Positions 6,282-16,489 of a DNA stretch of 41,946 bases are shown piece by piece; within the stretch, counting starts at the first letter, position 1; the number at the start of each line of letters is the position of its first letter. The position numbers were made by a program, and so were the translations under genes. The DNA is from a virus. The notes under the pieces were generated by a model, which was given only the letters and a program-made list of their open reading frames with translations, made no database searches and was not told the origin of the DNA. The DNA is taken from positions 1-41,946 of the IMG/VR virus record IMGVR_UViG_3300034102_001208; one strand, written 5' to 3'.

Positions 6282-6689
6282 ATGGCGTTTGACCAAACTC
6301 TTACCACGCAGGCCAAACTGGTTGCACTGCAGGCGCTGGCCACGGGCACGCTCAAAATGGCCTTGTACACCGCCAACGCGGACCTTGGCGCGGGCACGCT
6401 GGCGTACACCACGACCAATGAGGTTGTCGGTACGGGGTACACCGCTGGGGGCAATGTGCTTACCGGTGTGACCGTGTTGACCTCGGGTACAACCGTGTAC
6501 CTTGATTTTGCTGATGTGGTTTGGAGCCCAGCCAACTTCACTGCGCGGGGAGCCCTTATTTACAATACAAGCCTCGGCAATTTGGCTGTGGCGGTGTTGG
6601 ACTTCGGGGCCGATAAAACGACCACCACAACTTTCACTGTGCAAACACCGGCCAATACGGCTGACGCTGCACTCATTCGTTTTTCATAA
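6282..6689 (+). CDS. Beta-rich virion protein (135 residues)
   Basis: The protein begins MAFDQTLTTQAKLVALQALA, followed by LKMALYTANADLGAGT and a string of Thr/Val/Gly strands (VTVLTSGTTVYLDFADVVW) to the end. The start is 1 bp after the adaptor stop. I recall proteins with 'K.ALYT..A.L......Y....EV.G.GY.AGG' in tail or fibre regions of phages, without assigned function. It may be a fibre-attachment or minor tail protein. There is no signal peptide, membrane segment or catalytic motif. Confidence 0.7.
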   Translation: MAFDQTLTTQAKLVALQALATGTLKMALYTANADLGAGTLAYTTTNEVVGTGYTAGGNVLTGVTVLTSGTTVYLDFADVVWSPANFTARGALIYNTSLGNLAVAVLDFGADKTTTTTFTVQTPANTADAALIRFS

Positions 6690-6698
6690 GGAGCGATC

Positions 6699-7277
6699 AT
6701 GTTTAAAGATCAAGCACATTCCGCCGACAGCACAACTGCTGGTTTGGTGGCCAAGACAGGTTTTGGCGAGTCTGCCAAGGGCGGCGGCGTGTTCCACGTC
6801 CAGTGCTTTGGCGAAGACGGCGTGCTGAAATGGGAAGATCAGATGCACAACCTCGTGGTCAACGTAGGTTTGCAGGACATGAACACCAAGTATTTTGCCG
6901 GTTCTACTTATACCGCTTCTTGGTTTTTGGGTTTGGTGACTGGCCCCGGCTCCGGCACAACTTACGCTGCTGCCGACACGCTGGCTTCGCACGCAGGCTG
7001 GACTGAGTTTACCAACTACTCTGGCAACCGCAAGGCGGTTACTTTCGGTACGGCTACCACCGCCGATCCTTCGGTAATCAGTAGCAGCGCTTCTCCTGCC
7101 CAGTTCAGCATCACTGGCGCTGGCGGTACGGTTGCGGGCGCTTTCCTGTGCAGTGTGAGTTCCGGCACTTCGGGCCTGCTGTTCTCGGAAGCTGACTTCC
7201 AGTCTCCCGGAGACCGCGTTGTGGTGTCCGGCGACACGTTGAACGTAACCTACACGTTCAGCCTCGACGCAGCTTGA
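6699..7277 (+). CDS. Beta-rich virion protein (192 residues)
   Basis: A GGAGCG site precedes ATG 6699. The N-terminal part has GGVFHVQCFGEDGVLKWED, then HNLVVNVGLQDMNTKYFAG and WFLGLVTGPGSGTTY; the C-terminal half is strand-rich, ending in SLDAA. 'GxFHVQCFxxDGxLKWEDxxHNLVVNxGLQDMN' is a phrase I recall from unnamed structural proteins of environmental phages. It sits between the small structural protein at 6282 and the repeat protein at 7290, so it probably belongs to the tail or fibre module. Confidence 0.7.
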   Translation: MFKDQAHSADSTTAGLVAKTGFGESAKGGGVFHVQCFGEDGVLKWEDQMHNLVVNVGLQDMNTKYFAGSTYTASWFLGLVTGPGSGTTYAAADTLASHAGWTEFTNYSGNRKAVTFGTATTADPSVISSSASPAQFSITGAGGTVAGAFLCSVSSGTSGLLFSEADFQSPGDRVVVSGDTLNVTYTFSLDAA

Positions 7278-7289
7278 TAGGCGTAGCCT

Positions 7290-8444
7290 GTGTTCGCAGG
7301 TAGCGCGTTCTCTACAGCCCCTTTTTCGGCCACAGCCGGAGGGGCTGTTTTTGATGTGGCTGTTTTAGAAGCCGCAACCGCCACCGATTTTGAATTTGCC
7401 GCTGCCGTAGACTTTGCATCTTTACAACTTGCATCCGCCTCAATCGGTGGCGTTACGTCTGTAGCCGCTTCTATCTTCAATGCGATTACGCAAGATGAGG
7501 CGCGGTTATCGGATACTACTGCTACCAGCGTAGACTTTGCTGTATTGGTAACCGACACGGCAGCTACGGCGGACACCACTTCTGTGCTGGTTGACTTCAC
7601 AGGTTTGGCGTCCGAACAGCTTTTCGCGCTTGACCAAGCGGCAACAGCCGCAATTTTTGTGAGCAGTGTAGCCGATACTGCCTCCGCACAGGATGCGGCT
7701 TCCGCAGCGGCGGTATTCCCGGCCAGTTTTTCTGACGCAGCCACAGGTAGCGACAACTACGTGCCGATTGGCACGTACAACGTAACCATGAACGAGACCG
7801 CCGCAGGGGCGGATGCAACTGCTATCAGCGTTGATTTTGCCGTATTGATAACGGACACCGCAGCTACGGCGGATACCGTTTTTGCCCTTGCAAACTTTTT
7901 AAGTCTACTCACGGAGCAGGTGTTTTCGGCAGACCAAGTGGCCGCATCAGCAATCTTTGTGAGCAGCGTGACGGACACTATTTTTGCACAGGACGCAGTT
8001 TCGGCTTTGGCGGAGTTCAATGGGGCCATTTTTGAAACAGCCGCAGGGCTTGATTCATACGTCCCAACGATCACGTACAACGTGTTCATGACAGAGACCG
8101 CTGCGGGCGCGGAGACCGTAGCGGCGCAAGCTGTTTTTACCCCTTTGATTGCCGAGACTGTGACGGCTTTGGATACTGCGTTGGTAGCGCCATCGACCTT
8201 TAACGCTCCAGTAAATGAGGCCGCAACGGCAGCAGATTCAATCTTGGCCTTTGCGGTGTTTTTTGCTACTATGACGGACGGGGCCGTTGGGGTCGATCAG
8301 ATCGCAGCGCGGTTGCTCTGGGAGATAATCAACGATTCCCAAGATGCAGGCTGGGCGCAGATCAACGACGTGCAAAACCCCGGCTGGGGTACCATCAACA
8401 ACGCGCAGCCCACCTCTTGGTCTGTTGTAAAGACACAATCGTGA
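7290..8444 (+). CDS. Repeat-built fibre-like protein (384 residues)
   Basis: GTG start at 7290, 12 bp after the previous gene, without a clear ribosome binding site. The protein consists of about 17-20-residue units of the form '(D/E)TA.A.D...A...F......' and holds nearly three copies of a 100-residue block. Almost all residues are Ala, Val, Asp, Thr, Ser or Phe; there is no Lys or Cys in most of it. The last about 40 residues change to three Trp-ended repeats of 11 residues ([22 protein letters not shown] and a similar unit before them). Such a protein is likely an elongated virion filament or spacer. Function unknown. Confidence 0.7.
   Translation: MFAGSAFSTAPFSATAGGAVFDVAVLEAATATDFEFAAAVDFASLQLASASIGGVTSVAASIFNAITQDEARLSDTTATSVDFAVLVTDTAATADTTSVLVDFTGLASEQLFALDQAATAAIFVSSVADTASAQDAASAAAVFPASFSDAATGSDNYVPIGTYNVTMNETAAGADATAISVDFAVLITDTAATADTVFALANFLSLLTEQVFSADQVAASAIFVSSVTDTIFAQDAVSALAEFNGAIFETAAGLDSYVPTITYNVFMTETAAGAETVAAQAVFTPLIAETVTALDTALVAPSTFNAPVNEAATAADSILAFAVFFATMTDGAVGVDQIAARLLWEIINDSQDAGWAQINDVQNPGWGTINNAQPTSWSVVKTQS
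7492..8310 (+). repeat. Three 300-bp tandem repeats inside the 384-residue protein
   Basis: Bases 7521-7600 and 7821-7900 align at exactly 300 bp and encode nearly the same residues ([18 protein letters not shown] and [18 protein letters not shown]). A third, more diverged copy aligns at a further 300 bp (MNETAAGAD at 7789-7815 versus MTETAAGAE at 8089-8115). The period is 100 codons, so copy number changes keep the frame. Confidence 0.85.
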
Positions 8445-8451
8445 GTACCAT

Positions 8452-11400
8452 ATGGCCCTTATAGTAAAAGACCGGGTAAAAGAAAGCAGCACCACAACAG
8501 GTACGGCGGACTTCACGCTGTTGGGCGCAGCTTCTGGGTTCCAGACGTTTGCGGTCATCGGCAACAGCAACACCACGTACTACGCGGCGGTCGATCAAGC
8601 CAATGGCACTTGGGAAGTTGGCGTCGGCACTTATTCCAGTACTGGCCCTACCCTGACGCGTGACACTGTATTGGAGTCGAGTAACTCGGGCAGCAAGGTC
8701 AATTTTGCCGCTGGTTCCAAAGAAGTGTTCTGTACTTACCCAGCAGAGCGGTCGGTGTATCTGGACGCAGCCGGTTCCGCCGTTTCTGTGCTGGACATCG
8801 GTACTCTGGGTGTCAGTACAGCTAACATCACCACGGCCAACATCACTGCGGGCACGATAACCACGACCCCTGCAAGCGGGAATGATCTGGTCAACAAGAC
8901 ATATGTTGACACACTTGCGGCATCAGGCATCCACTTTCACGAACCTGTCCGGGTTGAGTCCCCAATCAATTTAAACGCTACGTACAACAACGGTACTGCG
9001 GGGGTCGGGGCAACCTTGACCAACGCAGGCACTCAAGCCGCCTTGGTAATCGACGGCATCACTATGGTGGTGGCCGACCGCGTGCTGGTGTACCAGCAGA
9101 CAAACCAAACCCAAAACGGTGTGTATGTCGTCACGAGCGTTGGCTCAGGCTCAACAAACTGGGTGCTGACTCGCTCCGCCGACGCCAACACTTACGGCAT
9201 TACTGGCCCGAACACACTGAGTGAAGGCTCGACCTTTTTCGTCCAACAGGGCGTAACGGGCGCGGGCGAGAACTACACCTGCAACACCATCGGAACCATC
9301 ACGTTTGGCACAACCAACATCACCTTTGCGCAGATTTCTTCGGCGCAGATTTACTCTGCTGGTACGGGGCTGACTCTGAGCGGTACGCAGTTCAGCATCA
9401 CCAACGTCGGCACTGCTGGCACGTACGGCTCCGCTTCGTCTGTACCTGTGTTTTCTACCAATGCGCAGGGGCAGGTCACAAGCGCTACGCCTACGGCCAT
9501 CGCCATCGCTGCTGCAGCCGTCTCAGGCCTTGCGGCTTCCGCCACAACAGACACCACCAATGCGGCCAACATCACCAGCGGCACACTGCCATCCGGGCGG
9601 CTCAACGGTTCGTACACCGGGATCACCGGAGTTGGCACGCTGGCAGCGGGTACTTGGAACGCAAGCACCATTGCGGCTATTTACGGTGGCACAGGCCTGA
9701 CTTCCTTCGTACAAGGCGACCTGCTGTACGCCACGTCTTCCACGACTGTTGGGCGTTTGGCCGATGAGGTAGCAGGCAACGCACTGATCTCTGGCGGTGT
9801 GGGCGGTGATCCTGCTTGGGGCAAGATCGGCTTGGGCACCCACGTTTCGGGTACCCTTCCCGTGGGCAACGGCGGTACTGGGGCAACAACCCTGACGGGG
9901 TATGTGTTCGGCAACGGCACAGGGGCGTTCACCGCCTCTACCAGCATTCCCAACTCGGCCACGACAGCGACCAGCGCCAACACTGCAAACGCGATCGTTG
10001 CACGGGATGCCTCGGGTAACTTCACTGCGGGCACCATCACGGCGGCATTGAACGGCAATGCCAGCACGGCTACGACCGCTGCGAACGTCAACAACGGCAC
10101 ACTGTCCTTGGCAGTTTCGGGAACGGGCCTGTCTGGCTCCGCTACCTTCACAGCCAACCAGTCGGGCAACTCGACGTTCACAGTCGCTTCCAACGCGACC
10201 AACCTAAACACCGTCTCAACAATCGTTGCGCGTGATTCCTCGGGCAACTTTACCGCAGGCACTGTTACGGCCGCACTAAGTGGCAATGCCACTACGGCCA
10301 CGACTCTCCAAACCGCACGCAACATTGGCGGTGTGAGTTTCAACGGCTCCGCTGACATCAACCTCCCCGGTGTCAACACTGCAGGCAACCAGAACACCTC
10401 CGGCACGGCAGCAAACGTCACGGGCACAGTGGCCATTGCCAACGGAGGCACTGGCCAGACAACCGCCGCTGCAGCCATTACCGCCTTGACTGGAACTCAA
10501 ACCTCCGGCCAATATCTGCGCTCTAACGGAACGGCTGCGGCCCTGTCTGCGATTCAAGCAGCGGATGTTCCAACGCTAAATCAGAACACGACGGGCACAG
10601 CAGCAAACGTCACCGGCACGGTGGCTGTCGCTAACGGGGGCACTGGTGCGACTACAACTGGGGTAGCCAGAACCAACCTCGGGGCTACAACGCTCGGGGC
10701 AAATCTGTTCACGATAGCAAACGTAGCGGCAATCGCTTTCCCGCGATTCAACGCTGACAATACGGTGTCGTCACTGGATGCAGCAGCGTTCCGTACAGCT
10801 ATCGGCGCAGGTACTTCAAGCACCACCGGCACGGTCACATCGGTTGCCACATCGGGCACTGTCAGCGGGCTCACCCTTACCGGCGGCACGATCACCACAA
10901 CGGGCACAATTACTTTGGGCGGTACGCTGGCCGTCTTGCCTTCCAACTTTTCTAGCCAGACAGCGAACACAGTGCTTGCGGCCCCTAACGGGTCCGCTGG
11001 CGTTCCTACATTTCGGGCGATTGTTGCTGCGGATATTCCGACCCTAAACCAGAACACAACCGGCACGGCAGCAAACGTCACCGGCACGGTGGCTGTGGCC
11101 AACGGCGGTACAGGGGCAACCACAAACTCAGCGGCACGCACCAACTTGGGCGCAACAACCCTTGGCGGAAACCTGTTCACGCTTGCAAACGTGGCAGCGA
11201 TTGCGTTTCCAAGGTTCAACGCCGACAACACAATATCCTCACTGGACGCGGCGTCATTCCGTACGGCAATTGGTGCGGGTACATCAAGCACCACCGGCAC
11301 GGTTACAAGCGTGGGCGGCACGGGTACCGTGAGCGGGTTGAGCCTTTCCGGTACGGTGACAACCAGCGGCAACTTGACCTTGGGCGGCACACTGGCCGTT

Positions 11401-12417
11401 CTACCTTCTAACTTTGCAAGCCAGACAGCCAACACCTTCTTGGCCGCGCCAAACGGGTCTGCGGGCACACCCACATTCAGGGCGGTGGTTGCTGCGGATA
11501 TCCCAACGCTGAATCAGAACACCACCGGCACTGCAGCTATTTCGACGGCGGCAACGGTCACCACCTCTGCCACAGCAAGCGCATTCAAAGTCCCGTTTGC
11601 CAACACCACGGCGAGTACAACAGGCAACTACGGTCTGTTGCAAGACTCTGAGGCGACGTTTACATATAACCCAAGCACAAATACGCTGACGGTTGGTACA
11701 GTATCTGGGGCACTGAGCGGTAACGCAACTACATCAAGCAGTACTTCGGGAAATGCCGCTACAGCCACAACGCTTCAAACCGCACGCAATATCGGCGGGG
11801 TGAGTTTTAACGGGTCAGCAAACATTGACCTTCCCGGCGTTAACACTGCGGGTAACCAAAACACCTCGGGTTCAGCAGCTTCCTTGTCTGCCAACCTACC
11901 TGTCTCTCGTTTAAACAGCGGGACAGGCGCATCGTCATCTACGTTCTGGCGCGGTGACGGTGTTTGGGCTGCTGGCGTTTCTGGCCCCACCGGCCCTACG
12001 GGCCCCGCTGGCGGCCCCGGACCAACAGGCCCGACTGGAGGACTTGGACCCGTTGGACCCACCGGACCCACCGGACCGACTGGCGCAAGTGGAGCAACGG
12101 TTGTTAGAGCATGGGTCAATTTTAATGGTACGGGAACTGTGTCAATTAGGGCCTCTAGTAACGTATCTAGTGTCACAGATAACGGCGGCACAGGCGATTA
12201 CACAGTAAACTTCACAACTGCAATATCAGATGCAGACTATTCGGTAGTGTCCACCGTCACGCAGGTTAATGATTCAAACACTTCTGCGGGTAGTTTGCAA
12301 ATAAAATTGAGTGGCTCAACCCCGCAAATGTTTACTACTTCCGTGCGATTCCAAGCGGGATACGGGTCAAACTTTCCGGCAGACCCAATAACGGCTTGTG
12401 TTGCCATCTTCCGTTGA
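8452..12417 (+). CDS. Large tail fibre with collagen-like segment (1321 residues)
   Basis: The N-terminal about 100 residues ([40 protein letters not shown]) form a virion-attachment domain I recall in many phage fibres. The long middle is made of Gly/Thr/Asn/Ala repeats such as [22 protein letters not shown] and GNASTATT, typical of trimeric beta-helical shafts. It contains two direct copies of a block of 155-156 residues. At 1178-1216 lie 13 collagen-like Gly-X-Y triplets, mostly GPT. After this comes a C-terminal domain of about 105 residues starting [17 protein letters not shown] and ending AVIFR-like (CVAIFR), seen at the tips of other fibres. It probably binds the host surface. The last 300 bp are visibly more AT-rich than the shaft. 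Confidence 0.88.
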   Translation: MALIVKDRVKESSTTTGTADFTLLGAASGFQTFAVIGNSNTTYYAAVDQANGTWEVGVGTYSSTGPTLTRDTVLESSNSGSKVNFAAGSKEVFCTYPAERSVYLDAAGSAVSVLDIGTLGVSTANITTANITAGTITTTPASGNDLVNKTYVDTLAASGIHFHEPVRVESPINLNATYNNGTAGVGATLTNAGTQAALVIDGITMVVADRVLVYQQTNQTQNGVYVVTSVGSGSTNWVLTRSADANTYGITGPNTLSEGSTFFVQQGVTGAGENYTCNTIGTITFGTTNITFAQISSAQIYSAGTGLTLSGTQFSITNVGTAGTYGSASSVPVFSTNAQGQVTSATPTAIAIAAAAVSGLAASATTDTTNAANITSGTLPSGRLNGSYTGITGVGTLAAGTWNASTIAAIYGGTGLTSFVQGDLLYATSSTTVGRLADEVAGNALISGGVGGDPAWGKIGLGTHVSGTLPVGNGGTGATTLTGYVFGNGTGAFTASTSIPNSATTATSANTANAIVARDASGNFTAGTITAALNGNASTATTAANVNNGTLSLAVSGTGLSGSATFTANQSGNSTFTVASNATNLNTVSTIVARDSSGNFTAGTVTAALSGNATTATTLQTARNIGGVSFNGSADINLPGVNTAGNQNTSGTAANVTGTVAIANGGTGQTTAAAAITALTGTQTSGQYLRSNGTAAALSAIQAADVPTLNQNTTGTAANVTGTVAVANGGTGATTTGVARTNLGATTLGANLFTIANVAAIAFPRFNADNTVSSLDAAAFRTAIGAGTSSTTGTVTSVATSGTVSGLTLTGGTITTTGTITLGGTLAVLPSNFSSQTANTVLAAPNGSAGVPTFRAIVAADIPTLNQNTTGTAANVTGTVAVANGGTGATTNSAARTNLGATTLGGNLFTLANVAAIAFPRFNADNTISSLDAASFRTAIGAGTSSTTGTVTSVGGTGTVSGLSLSGTVTTSGNLTLGGTLAVLPSNFASQTANTFLAAPNGSAGTPTFRAVVAADIPTLNQNTTGTAAISTAATVTTSATASAFKVPFANTTASTTGNYGLLQDSEATFTYNPSTNTLTVGTVSGALSGNATTSSSTSGNAATATTLQTARNIGGVSFNGSANIDLPGVNTAGNQNTSGSAASLSANLPVSRLNSGTGASSSTFWRGDGVWAAGVSGPTGPTGPAGGPGPTGPTGGLGPVGPTGPTGPTGASGATVVRAWVNFNGTGTVSIRASSNVSSVTDNGGTGDYTVNFTTAISDADYSVVSTVTQVNDSNTSAGSLQIKLSGSTPQMFTTSVRFQAGYGSNFPADPITACVAIFR
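10579..11511 (+). repeat. Two long direct repeats (468 and 465 bp) in the fibre shaft
   Basis: Copy 1 (10579-11046) and copy 2 (11047-11511) each begin with codons for [20 protein letters not shown] and run to ADIPTL. A third start of the same motif follows at 11512 but diverges after [10 protein letters not shown] second repeated phrase, [17 protein letters not shown], occurs near 10306 and 11770. Both periods are multiples of three. Confidence 0.85.
11983..12099 (+). repeat. Collagen-like Gly-X-Y tract in the fibre
   Basis: Thirty-nine codons encode 13 uninterrupted Gly-X-Y triplets: seven are GPT and nine have proline in the X position, with one (GGP) having proline in Y. Phage and bacterial collagen-like stretches form triple helices, which fits a trimeric fibre. 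The tract links the repeat shaft to the C-terminal tip domain. Confidence 0.9.
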
Positions 12418-12426
12418 AAGAGCATA

Positions 12427-12621
12427 ATGAACAATAAACTAATAATCTACCCCACACCCGAAGGTGGTGTGGCCGTCATCACCCCTGCACCCGAATGCAA
12501 CCTTACCATTGAAGAAATTGCCGCCAAGGATGTGCCTTCCGGTACGTCCTTTAAGATTGTGGATGTCACTGACGTTCCGGAAGACCGCACATTTCGCGCA
12601 GCATGGGAGTACGCAGAATGA
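12427..12621 (+). CDS. Small fibre-module protein (64 residues)
   Basis: A 64-residue protein starting 9 bp after the fibre stop, behind AAAGAG. It begins MNNKLIIYPTPEGGVAVITP and continues with IEEIAAKDVPSGTSFKIVDV and VPEDRTFRAAWEY. This 'KLIIYP...GGVAV..P......E.A.KDVP.G..Y.IVD...LP.DR.FR.AW' pattern is known to me from small proteins following fibre genes in phages, where they may assist fibre assembly. Its stop overlaps the next start (ATGA). The assembly role is inferred from position. Confidence 0.75.
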   Translation: MNNKLIIYPTPEGGVAVITPAPECNLTIEEIAAKDVPSGTSFKIVDVTDVPEDRTFRAAWEYAE

Positions 12622-12854
12622 TTACCATCAATTTTGACAAAGCAAAAGCCATTGCCCATCAAATCAGACGTGAGCTGCGGGCAAAAGAGTTTGGGCCATT
12701 AGACGAGCAAATTGTAAAGCAAATTCCCGGCACGTCCGTCCAAGATATTGAAGCAAAACGGCAGTTAATACGTGACAAGTATCACGTAATGCAAGAGCAA
12801 CTCAATGACGCAATAAGCATTGAGGAACTTAAAGCCAAACTTGGAAAAAATTAA
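12618..12854 (+). CDS. Small helical fibre-module protein (78 residues)
   Basis: Start placed at ATG 12618, overlapping the previous stop in ATGA; an upstream ATG at 12603 would lie deeper in the neighbour. The product begins MITINFDKAKAIAHQIRREL and is highly charged and helical to the end (HVMQEQLNDAISIEELKAKL). Pairs of this protein with the 64-residue one before it recur downstream of fibres, as I recall, resembling tail-fibre assembly chaperone pairs. It has no enzymatic motif. Codons here are more AT-rich than in the shaft gene. Confidence 0.72.
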   Translation: MITINFDKAKAIAHQIRRELRAKEFGPLDEQIVKQIPGTSVQDIEAKRQLIRDKYHVMQEQLNDAISIEELKAKLGKN

Positions 12855-12857
12855 AAT

Positions 12858-13403
12858 ATGGCACATCTCCCCATCTGGCACATGGGCCAAGTCCCAACTG
12901 ATATTTGTGACTTGGCAGCGGCGGAGTACATGCAAATTGCACCAAAAGACGCCGCCATGGGCATAGATGGTAAGGTGCTGTCCCATTCGAACCGTAACAC
13001 CACGGTACGTTTTGCTCAACCAGACCATTGGTTTGGGAACATGATGCGCGGCTTCGGGCTCAAAGGCAACAAAGAGTGCGGCTGGGATTTTGATATTACG
13101 GAACACGAGGCTGTTCAGTTTGCACACTACAGCGTGGGGCAGCACTACGACTGGCACATTGATAATTTCCCTTTGGCCGGGGCTCCCACAGACCGAAAGG
13201 TTACCGTTATTTGCCTGATGTCTGACCCTTCAGAATTTGAGGCCGGGGAGTTGCAACTTCGGCTGTATTCGGAGTACACTGCGCCTCTAGTAAAGGGCTC
13301 CGTCATTGCGTTTCCCTCTATTCTTGAGCATCGCGTAGTACCGGTAACTTCTGGCGTGCGAACCTCGGCAACCATGTGGCTAAGCGGCCCCCGCTTTAGG
13401 TAA
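12858..13403 (+). CDS. 2-oxoglutarate/Fe(II) oxygenase, prolyl-4-hydroxylase-like
   Basis: A 181-residue oxygenase. The iron site fits the family pattern Y-x2-G-x2-Y-x2-H-x-D exactly: Y91, G94, Y97, H100 and D102 ([12 protein letters not shown]). The distal iron ligand is H158 (LEHRV) and the 2-oxoglutarate-binding basic residue is R168 (GVRTSATMW), ten residues on. Enzymes of this group hydroxylate side chains, often proline, using oxygen and 2-oxoglutarate. The length is normal for a stand-alone catalytic domain. The gene follows two small fibre-module genes and precedes the second fibre by 8 bp, so a fibre protein is a plausible substrate; this is inference. Other possible substrates are host proteins or nucleic acid. 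It lacks a good ribosome binding site. Confidence 0.88.
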   Translation: MAHLPIWHMGQVPTDICDLAAAEYMQIAPKDAAMGIDGKVLSHSNRNTTVRFAQPDHWFGNMMRGFGLKGNKECGWDFDITEHEAVQFAHYSVGQHYDWHIDNFPLAGAPTDRKVTVICLMSDPSEFEAGELQLRLYSEYTAPLVKGSVIAFPSILEHRVVPVTSGVRTSATMWLSGPRFR

Positions 13404-13411
13404 GGAACACC

Positions 13412-16009
13412 ATGAGCACGTTCTCACCATCGCTGCGTATTGAACTCATCACGACCGGCACACAAGCCGGTACTTGGGGCAATACCACCAACACCAACCT
13501 TGGTGGGCTGATTGAGTCCGCAATTGCGGGCTACACGTCTGTTTCCGTGCTTGCGACCGATCAAGCGCTAACCGCCCTCAACGGCGCTCCGGATGAGTCC
13601 CGCCACATGACGTTGGCGCTGACCGCGACAACAGGCGCAGCTTTCAACGTATACGCTCCTCCAGCCGAGAAGACCTACGTTATTTACAACGCCAGCGCAT
13701 ACGCTGCCACAATCTTTAACTCCACAGTTCTTGGCAATACGACTGCGGCAGGTTTGGGCGTGTCCATCCCCGCAGGCAAGACCGTAACGGTTTGGTCTGA
13801 CGGAACCAATTTCAGCTTCCAGAACGACCACCTGTCGAGCCTCACACTTGCCACCCCGCTGGCCGCAGCTTCTGGCGGTACGGGCCTTACAGCTTTGGGC
13901 GCTGGCGTAGCCACGTTCTTGGGAACCCCCAGCTCAGCCAATTTACGCGCTGCGGTGACAGACGAGACTGGCACGGGCGCTTTGGTGTTTGCCACCAGCC
14001 CGACACTGGTCACCCCCGCACTGGGCACACCTTCCAGCGGTACGCTCACAAACGCCACGGGCCTGCCTGTATCCACAGGCATTTCTGGTCTTGGTACAGG
14101 AGTTGCCACAGCACTTGCGGTGAACGTAGGTTCTGCAGGTTCTCCGGTAGTTAACGGTGGCGTGCTTGGCACGCCTTCCAGCGGTACGCTGACCAACGCC
14201 ACAGGATTGCCCGTATCCACAGGCATCTCTGGTCTCGGCACTGGCGTGGCTACGTTTCTTGCTACACCATCTTCTGCCAACTTAGCTGCCGCCGTTACGG
14301 GCGAGACGGGTTCCGGCGCTTTGGTGTTTGCTACTAGCCCCACGCTGGTTACACCTGCACTGGGTACACCGGCCAGCGGCGTAATGACCAACGTAACGGG
14401 TTTGCCGGTATCTACAGGCATTTCCGGCCTTGGCACTGGGGTAGCCACGGCGCTTGCGGTAAACGTCGGTTCTGCGGGTGCTCCTGTAGTCAACGGCGGC
14501 GTGCTCGGAACACCTTCAAGTGGTACGCTGACCAACGCAACAGGCCTGCCTGTCGCAACCGGCATTTCAGGTTTGGGTACAGGCGTAGCTACATTTCTTG
14601 CTACACCATCGTCTGATAATTTGCGCACTGCTGTGTCCGACGAGACCGGCACAGGTTCTTTGGTGTTTGCCACGAGCCCTACGCTGGTGACTCCTGCTTT
14701 GGGAACGCCATCTTCCGCCGTGCTGACTAACGCTACAGGTTTGCCAAACGCAGGCCTTGTCAACAGCGCAATCACAATTAACGGCAACAGTGTTTCGCTG
14801 GGCGGCTCTACCACGGTGACGGCCACGGCAGCCAACGCCTTGACCATTGGCACGGGTTTGACAGGTTCAAGCTACAACGGCTCTACTGCCGTAACAGTGG
14901 CCATTGACTCCACAGTGGCAACACTGTCTGGAACGCAGACGCTGACAAACAAAACACTGACCAGCCCAACACTGACCAGCCCAACACTGACCAGCCCAAC
15001 GCTGACCACGCCTGCCTTGGGAACTCCAGCAAGTGGTGTAATGACCAACGTAACAGGCCTGCCTGTATCTACGGGAATCTCCGGCTTCGGCACTGGCGTG
15101 GCTACTGCTTTGGCAGTCAACGTCGGCTCTGCAGGCGCTCCGGTGGTTAATGGAGGTGTGCTGGGTACACCCTCCAGTGGTACGCTGACCAACGCCACGG
15201 GGCTTCCAATTGTGGCAGGAACCACGGGCACGCTTTCTGTTGCGCGGGGCGGCACAGGCGTCACAACGTCTACAGGTACAGGCAGCGTGGTGTTGTCCAA
15301 CAGTCCGACCTTGGTGACGCCTGCTTTGGGTACGCCTGCAAGTGGCGTGATGACCAACGCTACGGGTCTGCCGATTGACGGCGGTACTACCGGCACTCTG
15401 CCAGCGGCCAGAGGCGGTACAGGTGTTACTTCTTCAACAGGTTCTGGCAACGTAGTGTTATCGGTTTCACCTACGTTCACGGGGACGCCAGCAGCGCCTA
15501 CGGCTTCGGTTAGCACCAATACAACTCAGCTTGCTACAACGGCTTTTGTACAGGCCGCGCTTCAAACACTGTATCCCGTTGGTTCGATTTACATCAACGC
15601 GGGTGTGACTACTAACCCAGCTACGCTGCTTGGCTTTGGTACTTGGACGGCTTTTGGCGCTGGCAGAGTCATGGTCGGCCTAAATGGCAGTGATGCTCTG
15701 TTTGATGCGCTTGAGGAAACTGGCGGTAGCAAAGATACTACGCTGGTTAGTCACACACATACCGCTACCTCTACTGTTAGTGATCCCGGCCACGTTCACG
15801 ACCTTACATTTAACTCCAACCTACAGACAGTAGGAACTGCAAGTATTGCGCTCGGCGATGACTTGATAACCAGCCCACTAAATGGGTTTATCGCCAGCGC
15901 CGTGACGGGCATTACAGTTGCTACAACAGTTGCGTCCGCAGGCTCCAGCGCCACCAACGCCAACCTCCAGCCGTACATCACTGTAGCGATGTGGAAGCGT
16001 ACTGCATGA
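13412..16009 (+). CDS. Second tail fibre with gp12-like metal-binding tip (865 residues)
   Basis: The N-terminus, [20 protein letters not shown] followed by [15 protein letters not shown], is an attachment domain seen in many phage fibres. The middle (about 150-690) repeats [20 protein letters not shown] and [16 protein letters not shown], then LTSPT units, a flexible or beta-helical shaft. Near 690-715 [16 protein letters not shown] resembles the helix before receptor-binding tips. The C-terminal part has [11 protein letters not shown], then [15 protein letters not shown] and two His-x-His pairs (H781/H783 and H794/H796), as in T4 gp12-type collar/needle domains where such pairs bind iron. 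It ends [14 protein letters not shown]. It is likely a receptor-binding fibre. Confidence 0.88.
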   Translation: MSTFSPSLRIELITTGTQAGTWGNTTNTNLGGLIESAIAGYTSVSVLATDQALTALNGAPDESRHMTLALTATTGAAFNVYAPPAEKTYVIYNASAYAATIFNSTVLGNTTAAGLGVSIPAGKTVTVWSDGTNFSFQNDHLSSLTLATPLAAASGGTGLTALGAGVATFLGTPSSANLRAAVTDETGTGALVFATSPTLVTPALGTPSSGTLTNATGLPVSTGISGLGTGVATALAVNVGSAGSPVVNGGVLGTPSSGTLTNATGLPVSTGISGLGTGVATFLATPSSANLAAAVTGETGSGALVFATSPTLVTPALGTPASGVMTNVTGLPVSTGISGLGTGVATALAVNVGSAGAPVVNGGVLGTPSSGTLTNATGLPVATGISGLGTGVATFLATPSSDNLRTAVSDETGTGSLVFATSPTLVTPALGTPSSAVLTNATGLPNAGLVNSAITINGNSVSLGGSTTVTATAANALTIGTGLTGSSYNGSTAVTVAIDSTVATLSGTQTLTNKTLTSPTLTSPTLTSPTLTTPALGTPASGVMTNVTGLPVSTGISGFGTGVATALAVNVGSAGAPVVNGGVLGTPSSGTLTNATGLPIVAGTTGTLSVARGGTGVTTSTGTGSVVLSNSPTLVTPALGTPASGVMTNATGLPIDGGTTGTLPAARGGTGVTSSTGSGNVVLSVSPTFTGTPAAPTASVSTNTTQLATTAFVQAALQTLYPVGSIYINAGVTTNPATLLGFGTWTAFGAGRVMVGLNGSDALFDALEETGGSKDTTLVSHTHTATSTVSDPGHVHDLTFNSNLQTVGTASIALGDDLITSPLNGFIASAVTGITVATTVASAGSSATNANLQPYITVAMWKRTA
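14955..14999 (+). repeat. Three perfect 15-bp tandem repeats
   Basis: The unit CACTGACCAGCCCAA occurs three times without change, encoding repeated Leu-Thr-Ser-Pro-Thr, followed by a diverged fourth unit (LTTPA). It lies in the shaft of the second fibre and keeps the frame, so unit gain or loss would change shaft length only. Confidence 0.9.
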
Positions 16010-16042
16010 TCTCCCACCATTTCAGCGCTGGGATAGAACAGT

Positions 16043-16489
16043 ATGCTGGCCGAACTTGCTGCTGCTAACGCGGCTTTCGCAGTCATCAAAGGCGCTCTAA
16101 ACAACGGCAAGGAGCTGTCTGCGCTTGGCTCACGGGTGTTCGACTACTTCGACAACAAGGCGATCATCCAAGAAAGAGCCACCAAAAAGGGCGGCGGCTC
16201 CGACATGGAAGAATTCATGGCGCTGGAGCAACTGAACGCGCAAGAAGTGGAGCTGCGTGAACGGATGGTCTACGAAGGTAGACCCGGCATGTGGGGCGAT
16301 TGGCAGAAGTTCCAAGCCGCTGCTGCCCGTAGGCGCAGGGAAGCCAAGGAAGAAGCCGCCAGAGAAGCAAAGAGGCGGCAGAAGCAGCTTGAGGACATGG
16401 TTGAGTACATAGCCATCGGATTAGGAGTAATCGTCCTTGCTGGCCTTCTGGTGGGCGGCATCGTTCTTTACATGAAGCACCTGCGATGA
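16043..16489 (+). CDS. C-terminally anchored membrane protein (148 residues)
   Basis: It begins MLAELAAANAAFAVIKGALN and has a soluble part with FDYFDNKAII and GGGSDMEEFMALEQL. A very basic helix follows (about 96-115, rich in Arg/Lys/Ala), and a C-terminal membrane segment spans about 123-144 (IAIGLGVIVLAGLLVGGIVL). The start lies 33 bp after the fibre stop. The phrase 'SD.EEFM.LE.L...E.EL...M.Y.GRPG.W.DW..F' is one I recall from unnamed proteins at this place in podoviruses. It overlaps the next gene by 4 bp. Its place before the holin suggests a lysis or membrane-associated role; unproven. Confidence 0.7.
   Translation: MLAELAAANAAFAVIKGALNNGKELSALGSRVFDYFDNKAIIQERATKKGGGSDMEEFMALEQLNAQEVELRERMVYEGRPGMWGDWQKFQAAAARRRREAKEEAAREAKRRQKQLEDMVEYIAIGLGVIVLAGLLVGGIVLYMKHLR

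Noticed and set aside
13684-14853. Long antisense ORF (389 codons) opposite the second fibre, and similar ones at 9681-10478 and 10581-11474
   Set aside because: They mirror the Thr/Gly/Ala repeats of the fibre genes; biased codons remove stops from the other strand. Products are low-complexity Pro/Val/Ala strings without a plausible start site or family.
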